Of a stretch of 64,000 nt of DNA, positions 8,692 to 17,453 are shown piece after piece. The DNA is from CAWEEP01 sp963808125 (GTDB lineage: Bacteria > Chloroflexota > Dormibacteria > Aeolococcales > Aeolococcaceae): contig CAWEEP010000053.1 of the NCBI GenBank assembly GCA_963808125.1, forward strand, positions 1-64,000. Direction: 5' to 3'. How positions within the stretch are numbered: the stretch's first letter is position 1; the number at the start of each line of letters is the position of its first letter. The notes under the pieces were generated by a model that was given only the letters and a program-made list of their open reading frames with translations, was not told the origin of the DNA and did no database searches. The position numbers were made by a program, and so were the translations under genes.

Positions 8692-9301
8692 ATGAGACGG
8701 GCAACCTGGATCGTGGTGCTGCTCAAGGAGTTCGAGGGGGCGAAGATGCGCCTCTCCGCCGTTCTTCCCGCCGCCGACCGCCGGCGGCTGGTTGAGGAGA
8801 ACGCCGCGCTCGCCCTCGGCGCGGCGCAGGAGGCCGGCCTCGTCCTCGCTGTCTGCGGCGGCCCGACCGCGGCCCGGTTCGCCGCCCGGATGGGCGCACA
8901 CGTCCTACTGGAGAGTGACCAAAGAGGGCAGAACGCCGCTGCCCGGAGCGGGCTCGCCGAGGTCGTCGGTCGCGGTGCTGACGCCTGCCTGCTGGTCAGT
9001 TCCGATCTGCCGCTCGTCGAACTCGTCGAGCCTGGCGCGCGTGATCGACCGCGGGGATGCGGTGGATGGCCCGGTGGCGGTGGCGGTGCCCGCCATCGGC
9101 CGTCAGGGCACCAACGCCCTCTACCTGCGGCCGATCGCGGGATTTGATCTGCACTTCGGAGACGCTTCCCTGCCCCGCTTCGCCGCTGAGGCGGAGCGCA
9201 GGGGGCGCACCTTCCTCGTCCACGAGGAGCCCGCCCTCGCCCTCGACCTCGATGTCCCCGCCGACCTGGCCGCACTGACCCGGCTCCGGGCCACGGCATG
9301 A
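8692..9301 (+). CDS. cofC: 2-phospho-L-lactate guanylyltransferase CofC-like (frameshifted)
   Basis: Nucleotidyltransferase that activates 2-phospholactate (or PEP) with GTP in coenzyme F420 synthesis. The first frame gives the N-terminal half (KMRLSAVLPAADRRRL, LLVSSDLPLVELVE). The second half lies in another frame from about 9033 (LARVIDRGDAVDGPVAVAVP, GTNALYLRP, DLDVPADL). One extra base in GAGCCTGG near 9030 explains the break, and total length (610 nt) fits a one-base insertion in a 203-codon gene. It heads a cofC-cofE-cofD cluster. TAGAGT ends 8 nt before the ATG. Identification rests on family sequence and context; probably an assembly error rather than a pseudogene. Confidence 0.8.
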
Positions 9302-9365
9302 AACCGGGGCCGCGCCGCACCCCGACGCCCCGGCGTTCGGGCCCCACGTCACCGCCGGGACCCCG

Positions 9366-10100
9366 ATGAGCGTCGAGCTCCTCGCCGTCCCGGGGCTGCC
9401 CGAGATCGGCGCGGGTGATGACCTCGGCGGTCTCATCGCCGGTCGGGCCGCGCCGCTGCAGCCCGGCGACGTCGTGGTGATCGCGCAGAAGGTGGTCTCC
9501 AAAGCCGAGGGCCGGCTCCGCAGGCTCGCCGACGTCACCGTCACCGAGCGGGCCAGGGAGCTGGCCGCACGCCTGCAGGCCGATCCGCGGATGGTCCAGG
9601 TGGTTCTCGATGAGAGCGTCCGGGTGATCAGGGACGACCGTGTCCTCATCGTCGAGACCCGCCACGGGTACATCTGCGCCAACGCCGGCGTGGACCGGTC
9701 GAACGTCCCTGGGGCCGAGACCGTCTGCCTCCTCCCCGATGACTGCGACCGCAGCGCCGCCCGGCTCCGCGAGCGCATCGCCGAGGCGTCGGGCCTCGCC
9801 GTCGGGGTCATCGTCAGCGACACCTTCGGCAGGCCTTGGCGGATGGGGCTGTGCAACGTCGCTCTGGGCATCGCTGGGATGCCGTCCGCCGTCGACTACC
9901 GCGGCCAGGCGGACGACTTCGGCATGCCGCTCCACGCTACCGTGGTCGCCGTCGCCGACGAAATCGCCGCCGCCAGCGGGCTGATCATGGGCAAGACGAG
10001 CCGGATCCCGGCCGTGGTGGTGCGCGGCCTGACCCTGGAGGGCAGGGACGGTGCCGGCGGCGACCTGGTCCGCCCCTCCTCGCTGGACCTGTTCCGATGA
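9366..10100 (+). CDS. cofE: Coenzyme F420-0:L-glutamate ligase
   Basis: Adds L-glutamate residues to F420-0 using GTP. The 244-residue protein matches the archaeal-type stand-alone CofE, without the nitroreductase domain fused in mycobacterial FbiB. Family motifs: GDVVVIAQKVVSKAEGR near the N-terminus, ETRHGYICANAGVDRSNVPG, VSDTFGRPWRMGLCNVALG and the DYRGQADDFG segment. It sits in the middle of the cofC-cofE-cofD operon, 64 nt after cofC. Its stop overlaps the cofD start by 4 nt (ATGA). Confidence 0.93.
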   Translation: MSVELLAVPGLPEIGAGDDLGGLIAGRAAPLQPGDVVVIAQKVVSKAEGRLRRLADVTVTERARELAARLQADPRMVQVVLDESVRVIRDDRVLIVETRHGYICANAGVDRSNVPGAETVCLLPDDCDRSAARLRERIAEASGLAVGVIVSDTFGRPWRMGLCNVALGIAGMPSAVDYRGQADDFGMPLHATVVAVADEIAAASGLIMGKTSRIPAVVVRGLTLEGRDGAGGDLVRPSSLDLFR

Positions 10101-11061
10101 GGGTGGCCCTCCTCGCCGGGGGCACCGGCGCCGCCCGGCTCGCCAGCGGCTTCGCCGGCGTGCTCCCCGCCGGTGACCTCACCGTCATCACCAACACGGC
10201 GGACGACGACCGCTTCTGGGGGCTGCTGGTCTGCCCCGACACCGACTCGGTCCTCATCGCCTCGCCGGCATCTTCAACGCCGATGCCGGCTTCGGCGTCC
10301 AGGACGAGACCTTCCACGCCCTGGACACGCTGGGCCGCATGGGCGAGCCCACCTGGTTCGCGCTGGGCGATCGCGACATCGGCCTCCACCTGCTGCGCGA
10401 GTCCCTCCGGCGTCACGGAGCGGGGCTGGGCGAGGCGGTGGCCGAGATCGGCCGCCGGCTCCAGCTGCCCGCCAGCGTCATCCCCATGAGCGACGACCCG
10501 GTGCGCACCCGGCTGACCACCGACCAGGGGGGGATGAGCTTCCAGGAGTGGTTTGTCGAGCACCGCTGCGAACCCCCGGTGCGAGATCTGCGCTTCGACG
10601 GCCTCGATCAGGCCGTGCCGGCGCCCGCCGCGATCGATGCGGTGCGCCGGGCCGAGCTCGTCGTCATCGGCCCCTCCAACCCGCTCCTCAGCATCGACCC
10701 CATCCTCGCCCTGCTCCGCCCCCACCTGGACAGGGCGCGGACGGTCGCGGTGTCGCCAGTTGTCGCCGGCCTTTCCCTCAAGGGGCCGACGGTGACGCTG
10801 ATGGCCCAGCTCGGCGAGGAGCCGACAGCGCTCGGAGTGGCCCGGAGGTACGCGGGGATCGCCGCCGGGTTCGTTCTCGACCAGGTCGACGCGGACCTGG
10901 TCCCGGCAGTCGAGGCACTGGGGATGCAACCGCACGTCCTCGACACCGTCATGGACGGCGCCGAGGGCGAGCGGCGTCTTGCGGCCAGCCTGCTGGAGAT
11001 CCGGCGCACCGCGGTGGCGCAGGGAGCCGCTGACGGAGCGGGAGGTGCCGGACCACCCTAA
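10097..11061 (+). CDS. cofD: 2-phospho-L-lactate transferase CofD (frameshifted)
   Basis: Transfers the 2-phospholactate (or PEP-derived) moiety to the deazaflavin Fo to form F420-0. The start ATG overlaps the cofE stop (ATGA). The first frame reads MRVALLAGGTGAARLASGF and NTADDDRFWGLLVCPDTDSV. The frame then breaks near 10260 and resumes as LAGIFNADAGFG, EPTWFALGDRDIGLHLLR, SDDPVRTRL, QEWFVEHRCEPPV and VVIGPSNPLLSIDPIL, all typical of CofD. A single missing base restores about 321 codons. The Fo synthase gene is not in the window. Confidence 0.88.
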
Positions 11062-11827
11062 CGGGGAATCGACACTCCGCTCAGGGCGGCGCAGGAATCG
11101 AGGAGCCCGTCCTGGAGCGCCTCGTCGTACGCGGCCGGGTTCGCCCGCAGCTCCTGGCGCCGCTTGAGGTAGCGGCCGGAGACCGCCGCCGCCGCATCGT
11201 CGCTGGTCGCCAGCCACACCTGGGTCTCGGCGCCCAGCGGCAGGGCGTCGGTGGCTTTGGGCCCGCCGAGGCGTGTCCTGATCCAGCCGGGATCGACGGC
11301 GTTGACGCAGACATGCGGCCACCGCCGGGCCACCGCGAAGGCGAGCAGGATGTCGCAGAGCTTGGAGTTGGAATACGCCATCTCGCCGTCCCAGGGCCGG
11401 CGCGACCGCTGCAGGTCGCCGAGATCGACCACGCCCTGGAACTCCAACCCCGAGGTCAGGTAGACAGTTGTGCCGGGCGCTCCATGAGGGCGGTGAGCAC
11501 GTACGGGGCCAGCACGTTGATCTGGAAGATCCGCTCCACGCCGTCGGCGGTGGTCTCACGCCTCGAGGTGCTACCGACCCCGGCGTTGTGGATGACGGCG
11601 TCGAACGGCCCCGCCCTCTGCGCTGCGGCGGCCAGGGCCCGGGTCTGGGCCAGTGACTCCAGGTCGCCGACGGCGACGTCCGCGGCACCGGGCACCGCGG
11701 CCCGGGCCTCCTGCGCCCGCGCGCTGTCGCGCGCGTGGAGGACGACGCGGTGGCCCATGCGGACCAGGGTCGAGGCGGTCTCTCGGCCGATGCCGTCCGC
11801 GGAGCCGGTCACGAAGATGCTGCTCAT
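11058..11827 (-). CDS. Short-chain dehydrogenase/reductase (frameshifted)
   Basis: NAD(P)-dependent oxidoreductase of the classical SDR fold, related to retinol-dehydrogenase-like proteins. The N-terminal Rossmann motif is FVTGSADGIGRETA, followed by VIHNAGVG (the NNAG equivalent). After a break near 11455 the catalytic YSNSK (Tyr-x-x-x-Lys) and VNAVDPGWIRTRLGG follow. One missing G in CAACTGTCTACC restores the frame as QLVYLTSGLEFQG, for about 257 residues. The start at 11827 overlaps the stop of the chelatase gene by 4 nt, so the two are co-transcribed. It ends on the opposite strand to cofD with a 4-nt overlap. Substrate unknown. Confidence 0.82.
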
Positions 11828-13974
11828 CGGGCTCTCAGGGTTCTCTGCACTCCGGCGATGATCGCACCTTGGGAGAGATCGAAGAGGCCGAGATACTCGC
11901 CGCTGCTGCGTTCGGCCAGATCGAGGCACGCGTTGAAGCCGGGACCTCCCAGCAGTGCCGCCGGCGCCCGACTGCCGATCGCCGTCAACAGGGCACCGGT
12001 GGTGTCCTTCGCGGAGTCGATGATCAGCGTGCGGATGTGCTCGCGGCCGATCTGCTCGGCGGCGTGCTGCGCCTCGAGAAGCGGCTCCTCGCCGAAGAGC
12101 GAGATGTTGCCCCGCCCGTCGGAGATGAGCACGAGCAGGGGGAAGACGTGGGGATCGCGGAGCCGCTCGGTCCGGATCAACTTGAGACCGGCGAGCAGCC
12201 CGTGCGTGAGAGGCGTGGTGCCGCCCACGGTGAGCCGCTGGAGGCGGGATTCGGCGAGGTCGACGCTTCCCGTCGGGGCGAGGGCAACCCGCGCCGTGCG
12301 TCCGGAGAAGACGACCAGGGCGACCTTGTCGCGCCGGACGTAGGCGTCGCGGAGCAGCGAGAGGACCGCCCCCTTGGTGGCCCGCATTCGCTGCTCCGCG
12401 TCCATGGAGGCGCTGGCGTCGACGACGAAGACGATGAGTGTCCCGGTGCGCCGGCGCCGCACCTTCTGACGGAGGTCCTGTTTCTCCAGCCGCAGCACCG
12501 GTGCCCCGGGAGCGGGCTGGGCTCGCCGCCGCGGTTGGTGCGGGGCGGCGGCGCGGAAGGTGGCGTCGAAGGCGACGTCGGTGGTGCGCTCGGTCTGGAT
12601 CGCCCGCACGTAGCGACCTCGTTTGTCGCGGGATTGGGAACTGGAGCGCTTACCGCTGGCGCTCCGCGACTTGCGATCGCGGGGAAGCTTGATCGACCGC
12701 ACCGGGAACAGCTCCCCCTCGAAGCGCTGTTCGACACCGCGCCTCGTCACGTCCTGGGCGGTCGGTTCGGGGCCCCCGCGCTGGGCCGCACTGTCGCTGC
12801 CCTCCTGGTCGGCATCCGGGGCGGGCTGCTCGCTGGCGTCCAACTCGTCCACCGTCGCCACCTGGGCCCGCGCCTGCTCGGCGAGCTCCTCCATCCGCTC
12901 GCGCTGCGCCTCCGCCCCCTGGGTTGGCTTGGCGGGGCTGTCGCCGGGCCGGTCGCGCCGCCGGTGCCGCAGCGCCAGGTCGGCGGCGACGGTGATGTCG
13001 CTGGCGGTGACGGAGAGCGCGCCTGCGGGGCGCACCCGTGCCTGCCCGCCTATCTCGTGGTCGACCACGGTCTCCGCCTCGCGCACGGCACACAGGGTCT
13101 GGGCGGTGCGGCTGACGACGATATCGGCGCGGTGGCCGAGAACGCCGGCATCGATGCAGGCGAGCGCGATGAACCACCGCATCTCCACCGAGATCTCCAC
13201 CAGGGGAAGCAGTTCCTGCGCCTTCACGATGACGGCGCGCAACCTCTCCTCCTCGGCGCGGGAGCTGCGGTGCTGGCGGGTCGGGTCGCGCTGGCGCTCG
13301 ATGTCCGTCTGCATGACCGCGACCCGCGCCGCCACGGAGCGGAGCCCGCTCACCTCGACGCAGAGACCGAATCGATCGAGGAGCTGCGGGCGCAGGTCTC
13401 CCTCTTCCGGGTTCATGGTCCCGACCAGGATGAATCGCGAGGGATGGGCCATCGAGATCCCCTCGCGTTCCACGATGTTGACGCCCATGGCTGCGGCGTC
13501 CAGGATCACGTCGACCAGGTGGTCGTCGAGGAGGTTGACCTCGTCGACGTAGAGGACGTTGCGGTTGGCCTCGGCGAGGATGCCGGGGTCGAAACCGCGT
13601 TCACCGTCCTTGATGGCGCGCTCGATGTCGATACTCCCGACGAGCCGGTCCTCCGAGGCGTTGATAGGCAAGTCGACGACGCGCATGGGCCGCGTCACGA
13701 GGGGGAGATGCTGGCCGGCGATCTGACGGGCGCGGCACTCGTCGCAGAGGAGGTCGCCACTCACCGGACTGCACGAGAAGCGGCAGCCGGCGACGACGTC
13801 GATGGCGGGAAGCAGCCCGGCGAGGGCGCGGACCGCAGTGGACTTGGCGGTTCCCCGCTCTCCCCGGATGAGGACGCCGCCGATCGCAGGATTGACGGCG
13901 TTGAGGATCAGCGCCGTCTTCATCGGCTCCTGGCCGACGAGGGCGGTGAAGGGCATGACGTGCTGAGCCGGCAT
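11824..13974 (-). CDS. Fused magnesium/cobalt chelatase I-D subunit (AAA+ plus VWA)
   Basis: A protein of about 716 residues with an N-terminal AAA+ chelatase domain (Walker A GERGTAKST; NVLYVDEVNLLDDHLVD; GTMNPEEGDLRPQLLDRFGL), an acidic/proline linker at about 350-430, a basic stretch, and a C-terminal von Willebrand A domain with the MIDAS start VDASASM (about residue 520) and TTPLTHG. The D-type VWA subunit bridges the I ring and the catalytic H/CobN subunit. A similar I-D fusion in actinobacteria is linked to cobalamin synthesis; no H or CobN gene is visible here. I chose the ATG at 13974; GAGAAT lies 8 nt upstream. Followed by the SDR gene. Confidence 0.88.
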   Translation of the reverse strand: MPAQHVMPFTALVGQEPMKTALILNAVNPAIGGVLIRGERGTAKSTAVRALAGLLPAIDVVAGCRFSCSPVSGDLLCDECRARQIAGQHLPLVTRPMRVVDLPINASEDRLVGSIDIERAIKDGERGFDPGILAEANRNVLYVDEVNLLDDHLVDVILDAAAMGVNIVEREGISMAHPSRFILVGTMNPEEGDLRPQLLDRFGLCVEVSGLRSVAARVAVMQTDIERQRDPTRQHRSSRAEEERLRAVIVKAQELLPLVEISVEMRWFIALACIDAGVLGHRADIVVSRTAQTLCAVREAETVVDHEIGGQARVRPAGALSVTASDITVAADLALRHRRRDRPGDSPAKPTQGAEAQRERMEELAEQARAQVATVDELDASEQPAPDADQEGSDSAAQRGGPEPTAQDVTRRGVEQRFEGELFPVRSIKLPRDRKSRSASGKRSSSQSRDKRGRYVRAIQTERTTDVAFDATFRAAAPHQPRRRAQPAPGAPVLRLEKQDLRQKVRRRRTGTLIVFVVDASASMDAEQRMRATKGAVLSLLRDAYVRRDKVALVVFSGRTARVALAPTGSVDLAESRLQRLTVGGTTPLTHGLLAGLKLIRTERLRDPHVFPLLVLISDGRGNISLFGEEPLLEAQHAAEQIGREHIRTLIIDSAKDTTGALLTAIGSRAPAALLGGPGFNACLDLAERSSGEYLGLFDLSQGAIIAGVQRTLRAR

Positions 13975-14112
13975 CAAACGCCATTCTCCCAGGGGCGCCG
14001 AGCGGCCGTGCCGCGTCCTCCGGGGAGGTGAGGATTCAGGTCCGTCAGGACCGAGGGCTCGCGGCCCGGCGCACCTACGATTCCCCCGCCCCCTGCGGCC
14101 TCCTTCAACCCG

Positions 14113-14493
14113 TCAGCACTTGCCGGTGACGTAGAGGAAGTCAGCCTGTGGCGTGGACATCGTCAGGCTGCCGTTGTTGTTGAGGTAGAAGTCCCAGTTG
14201 CCGGTGTGGTCGATCTCCACCCCGGGCTCGACGCCGAGCGGCGCCGTCTTCTCCGATTGCACATAGGTCGAGCCCTGGAAGCTGATGGCCGCGGGGGCCT
14301 CGTCCGGGTCGGGCGCCGCCGTGGCGCACGTTCCGGCCTGTGCCAGGTCGAGGAGGCCGAGGCTGGAAGGGTCGGGGTGGCCTGCCCTCCAGGGCGGCGG
14401 GGGCCCAGAGCTGCCGCACGCGAGCAGCAACCCGGCGGTGGTCGCCACTGTCAGCCAGCGGCCCAGGCGGCCCGTGACGGGGGGGTGGCTCAA
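14113..14493 (-). CDS. Small hypothetical lipoprotein
   Basis: About 126 residues with a hydrophobic signal ending in a lipobox (LLLACGSSG, Cys near residue 25), so probably lipid-anchored outside the membrane. The mature part has no family I recognise; it contains GNWDFYLNNNGSLTMSTPQ and ends in a Cys, with one other Cys that might form a disulfide. The proposed start is a TTG at 14493 whose TTGA overlaps the stop of the DUF3501 gene, implying translational coupling. Start codon is uncertain. Confidence 0.6.
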   Translation of the reverse strand: MSHPPVTGRLGRWLTVATTAGLLLACGSSGPPPPWRAGHPDPSSLGLLDLAQAGTCATAAPDPDEAPAAISFQGSTYVQSEKTAPLGVEPGVEIDHTGNWDFYLNNNGSLTMSTPQADFLYVTGKC

Positions 14494-15104
14494 CGCGACC
14501 CGGCCTCCGCTTCCCGGGGATCGAGGTCCTGGGCGACGGCGGCCCGCTGCTCGTCGCTCAGCTCGGTGGTGGCCGCGCACCGGGGGTGGGCCACGCCCAG
14601 CACCACCCTGGCGCCCTCGCGCCAGGCCTCACTCTGGGATTCGGTCAGCTCGAACCTGAGATACGCGGCCGGCGCCGGAAGGGATTCCGCCGCCGGGCCG
14701 GCGGGAGTTGCGATCAAGGCCGGGCTGCGCCGCGCATCGACCTCCAGGTACACGGTCGCTGCGATGGCCGCCAGGTCAGCGGCCAGGGCCCCCAGCCTCG
14801 CCGCATCCGCCACCTCCAGGTAGAGGCTGGCGGCGAGCTGGCCCGCGGCGGGCAGCAGCGGCTGCCACCGGGCCGCCTCGGCGGCGACACTCTCCTCGCC
14901 CTCCAGCCGCTCCGCGCGGAGGGCCTCCTCGGCAGCGGCGCGGAGCGTCTGCGCATTCTCGAAGACGAGGCTCAGCAGGTCGCCGAGGCCGACACGCCGG
15001 CGCCGCCGGAGCTCGATGGCCTCGGCGCGGCGATCCTGGCGCGCGCTCTCATAGTCGGCGCCGACCCGCAGCTCGCCGGCGCGAAGCCCCGTCGTCAGTT
15101 CCAT
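14490..15104 (-). CDS. DUF3501 family protein
   Basis: 204 residues matching the DUF3501 pattern along the length: DYESARQDRRAEAIELRRRR, VGLGDLLSLVFENAQTLR, the EEALRAER segment, LLPAAGQLAASLYLEV, and near the C-terminus GARVVLGVAHPRCAA and EQRAAVAQDL. Function is unknown. In other genomes the family often sits beside rubrerythrin and an Fe-S protein in oxidative-stress clusters, but neither is here. It lies between the RadC-like gene and a lipoprotein gene. The ATG at 15104 begins the conserved region. Confidence 0.8.
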   Translation of the reverse strand: MELTTGLRAGELRVGADYESARQDRRAEAIELRRRRRVGLGDLLSLVFENAQTLRAAAEEALRAERLEGEESVAAEAARWQPLLPAAGQLAASLYLEVADAARLGALAADLAAIAATVYLEVDARRSPALIATPAGPAAESLPAPAAYLRFELTESQSEAWREGARVVLGVAHPRCAATTELSDEQRAAVAQDLDPREAEAGSR

Positions 15105-15208
15105 CGGCACTGAGCCGTCCACGACGGCGAGGATAGCCTGCCCGGCGTCCCCGCGGCCCGGTTCCCTCGTCGATCCGGCCGGCCGCACCGGGGCGTGGCG
15201 CCGCCGTC

Positions 15209-15880
15209 TCAGGCCGCGGTCGCCGCCTCCGTCTCCCAGGCCTCCGTCTCGCGAAAGGAGTAATGGGACCGGGCGGTGACGATGAGGTGGTCGAGCAGGG
15301 GCAGGCCCAGAAGCCGGGACGCGTCGCGCAGGGCGACGGTGACGAGCCGGTCCGCCCGGCTCGGCGTCACCTCGCCGCTGGGATGGTTGTGGGCGACGAT
15401 GACCGCCGCCGCCCCGGCCCGCAGAGCCGGAGCCAGAACGTCGCGCGGCAGGAGACGGGCGCTGTTGAGGGATCCGGCCACCACCGGCTGGACGCTGATG
15501 AGGCGGTGCCGCGCGTCCAGCAGCAGCGCCCACACCTCCTCGCGCGCGGCCGACCGCAGCCCCTGAAGGAGGTGGAGTGCCGCTCCCGGGGTGGTCACGG
15601 CCGGGCGCTCGTCCGGATACCAGCGCTCGGCCAGTTCCCAGAGTGCCGCCAGGCGGATGGCCTCCCGCGGTGGGATCCGGTGATCCCGGACCAGACCGGC
15701 GGCGCCCAGCGCCCGACGCTCCCAGAAGGGGATGCGAGCCAGCCGGCCCGCGGTGGACAGGAGGGCGGCGGTGGGTTCGGCCCCGCCCAGAACCTGGGCG
15801 ATCAGCTCGTCCTCGGGGCGCTCGCCCAGGCCCGCATCGAGGTGGCGGAGAAGAGCCTGAGTGGTGCGGGCGCCGTCCAT
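15209..15880 (-). CDS. radC: RadC-like JAB/MPN-domain protein
   Basis: 223 residues. The N-terminal part is a UPF0758-type helical region and the C-terminal part a JAB1/MPN metallopeptidase-like fold with the zinc motif HNHPSGEVTPSRAD (about residues 165-178). RadC was named for DNA repair, but its biochemical role is unresolved. The chosen ATG at 15880 has TACCAT only 6 nt upstream and no usable Shine-Dalgarno, which suggests a leaderless message. A TTG at 15919 would extend the frame across that promoter. A perfect 7-bp inverted repeat lies just upstream. Confidence 0.82.
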   Translation of the reverse strand: MDGARTTQALLRHLDAGLGERPEDELIAQVLGGAEPTAALLSTAGRLARIPFWERRALGAAGLVRDHRIPPREAIRLAALWELAERWYPDERPAVTTPGAALHLLQGLRSAAREEVWALLLDARHRLISVQPVVAGSLNSARLLPRDVLAPALRAGAAAVIVAHNHPSGEVTPSRADRLVTVALRDASRLLGLPLLDHLIVTARSHYSFRETEAWETEAATAA

Positions 15881-15886
15881 GCTCCG

Positions 15887-15922
15887 ATGGTATACCACCA
15901 GCTTGTATGTTTGCCACAAGCT
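15887..15922 (-). promoter_or_regulatory. Promoter and inverted repeat upstream of radC-like gene
   Basis: AGCTTGT (15900-15906) and ACAAGCT (15916-15922) form a perfect 7-bp inverted repeat with 9 nt between. On the minus strand the TATACCAT motif (TACCAT at 15892-15887) follows immediately, 6 nt before the ATG. The repeat would lie over the -20 to -40 region, where a repressor or activator could act. The protein that binds it is unknown. Confidence 0.45.
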
Positions 15923-15976
15923 AAGAAGCGTCAGGGTGCCCTCCTCCCACGCGACGGCGCGCAGGGGAGCCGGGGC

Positions 15977-16675
15977 TCAGCGGACCACGGCGCCGAGGAT
16001 CAGGAAGACGACGACGAGGAGGACGGCGAGCACGGCCACGGCCACCCAGCCTTGAGCCCGGGCGAGGAAGGAGGTGACCGGACCGGTGGCGGGGACGGAA
16101 AGAGCGCCTTCGGTCGCGGCGACGGCGGCGGCCGGCGCCTTGTCCTCTGAAAAGTTGTCTTCTGGCAACCCGTCCCCCGCCGGTTGGTCCTCCGCCGGCT
16201 GATCCCGTGACCTGTCCTCCGGTGTCTCGTTCTCTGCCGTCTCTCCCTCCGGCGCCTCCGCCGCGGGCGATTCCTCGTCCGGCGATTCGCCGTTGAGCGA
16301 TTCCTCGTCCAGCGGTTCCCTGTCTGGCGATCCCTCGTCCGCCGGCTCGCCGTCCTGGGATTCCCTGTCCGCCGACTCCAGGACGGGCGCTTCCAGAACG
16401 GACGGCTCATCGACGTCGGCGGGGGCGCGGACGACGATGATCTCGACGCGGCCCTCCGCGTCGTCAGGGGCGTCCATCGGCGAAACGACGGTGGGCACCT
16501 GCACCGCGCTCCGGCGCCGCCGCAGCCGGCGGCGGTCGGCGCCCTCGTGGGTGGAGCGTTCTGGCAGGTTCGTGCTGTCCATCGTCGACGCCCGCGGGCG
16601 CTCGGCGGGGGACGCCAACTCGGCGGCCACCATGCCGGCCGAACCCGCCTCCTGGGTTGCCACCCTCTTAGACAC
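15977..16675 (-). CDS. Acidic-repeat protein with C-terminal membrane anchor
   Basis: About 232 residues, no recognised family. A basic patch (RRRLRRRRS, about residue 45) is followed by a long Glu/Asp/Ser/Pro region of degenerate pentapeptides (DEES, DGEP, DREP types, about residues 90-180), then a single C-terminal transmembrane helix (WVAVAVLAVLLVVVFLILGA). The topology suggests a tail-anchored protein with a long acidic disordered cytoplasmic arm. The GTG at 16675 overlaps the end of parA by 8 nt; an ATG at 16633 is an alternative. Third gene of an operon with the DUF4234-like protein and ParA. Confidence 0.65.
   Translation of the reverse strand: MSKRVATQEAGSAGMVAAELASPAERPRASTMDSTNLPERSTHEGADRRRLRRRRSAVQVPTVVSPMDAPDDAEGRVEIIVVRAPADVDEPSVLEAPVLESADRESQDGEPADEGSPDREPLDEESLNGESPDEESPAAEAPEGETAENETPEDRSRDQPAEDQPAGDGLPEDNFSEDKAPAAAVAATEGALSVPATGPVTSFLARAQGWVAVAVLAVLLVVVFLILGAVVR
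16180..16400. repeat. 15-bp coding minisatellite
   Basis: Degenerate tandem units of 15 bp such as GCGATTCCTCGTCCG and GCGATTCGCCGTTGA run head to tail, clearest at 16267-16186+ (eight units to about 16386). They encode the acidic pentapeptide arm of the protein at 15977-16675. The period is a multiple of three, so unit gain or loss keeps the frame. Confidence 0.7.
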
Positions 16676-17438
16676 GGTCCAGGATCTCCTGGGCCAGGGC
16701 GCGGTATGCGTGAGCGGCGTCCGAACTTCGCGCATAGGCGGTGATCGGCACCCCGGCCATGGCGTTCTCCTGCAGCTTGACGGTGGCCTTGATCACCGTG
16801 TCGAACACATGGAGGTTGGGAATCTCGCGCAGGCCCTCCAGCATCTGCTGGCTGAAACGCGTGCGCAGGCTGACGAAGGTGGGGAGCAGGCCGAGGATCT
16901 TCAGCTGCGGGTTGAGGCCCTGCTGGGCCACGCGGCAGGTGCGCAGCACCTCGATCAGCCCCTTCATGGCGTACCCCGACATCTGGAGCGGCACCAGAAC
17001 GTAGTCGGCGGCCGCCAGGACGCTGACGGTGTGGAAGCCGAAGTTCGGCGGGGTGTCGAAGAGGACGAAGTCATACCCAGCGAGGCCGTCGCCGCGGTCG
17101 AGGGCGTCGCGGAGCTGGAGCTCCCTGTCGATGGTGCTCGGCATCTCCGCCTCGACGGCACTGAGGTCGGGACTGGCGGGGATGAGCCAGAGGCCCTCCC
17201 ATTGCGTGGCCAGCGTGACGCCCTCTGGAGTGACGTCGCCGTCGACCAGCAGGTCGGAGATGGTCCGGTCGAGCTTGTAGGGGTTGAAGCCGAGCCCCGA
17301 CGTCAGATTCGACTGCGGGTCCATGTCCACGGCGAGGACCCGACGGCCCATCTCGCTGAAGGCGCCGGCGAGCGCGGAGCAGGTGGTGGTCTTGCCCACC
17401 CCTCCCTTGCCGGACACGCAGGCGATGGAAACGGCCAT
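16668..17438 (-). CDS. ParA family ATPase (orphan)
   Basis: 256-residue deviant-Walker ATPase of the ParA/MinD group. It shows SGKGGVGKTTT (signature lysine present), VDMDPQSNLTSGLGF, VLFDTPPNFGF and VPLQMSGYAMKGL. Such proteins bind ATP as dimers and position DNA or protein cargo. No ParB gene is adjacent. Instead it sits between two membrane proteins with long disordered regions: the proline-rich protein 15 nt upstream and the acidic-repeat protein overlapping its 3' end. That suggests a role in positioning a membrane or cytoplasmic cargo rather than chromosome partition, which is inference. Confidence 0.9.
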   Translation of the reverse strand: MAVSIACVSGKGGVGKTTTCSALAGAFSEMGRRVLAVDMDPQSNLTSGLGFNPYKLDRTISDLLVDGDVTPEGVTLATQWEGLWLIPASPDLSAVEAEMPSTIDRELQLRDALDRGDGLAGYDFVLFDTPPNFGFHTVSVLAAADYVLVPLQMSGYAMKGLIEVLRTCRVAQQGLNPQLKILGLLPTFVSLRTRFSQQMLEGLREIPNLHVFDTVIKATVKLQENAMAGVPITAYARSSDAAHAYRALAQEILDRV

Positions 17439-17453
17439 AGGGGTCCCGCCGCC

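Noticed and set aside
11653..14031. 792-codon frame opposite the fused chelatase gene
   Set aside because: Shadow of a gene with clear AAA+ and VWA motifs on the other strand.
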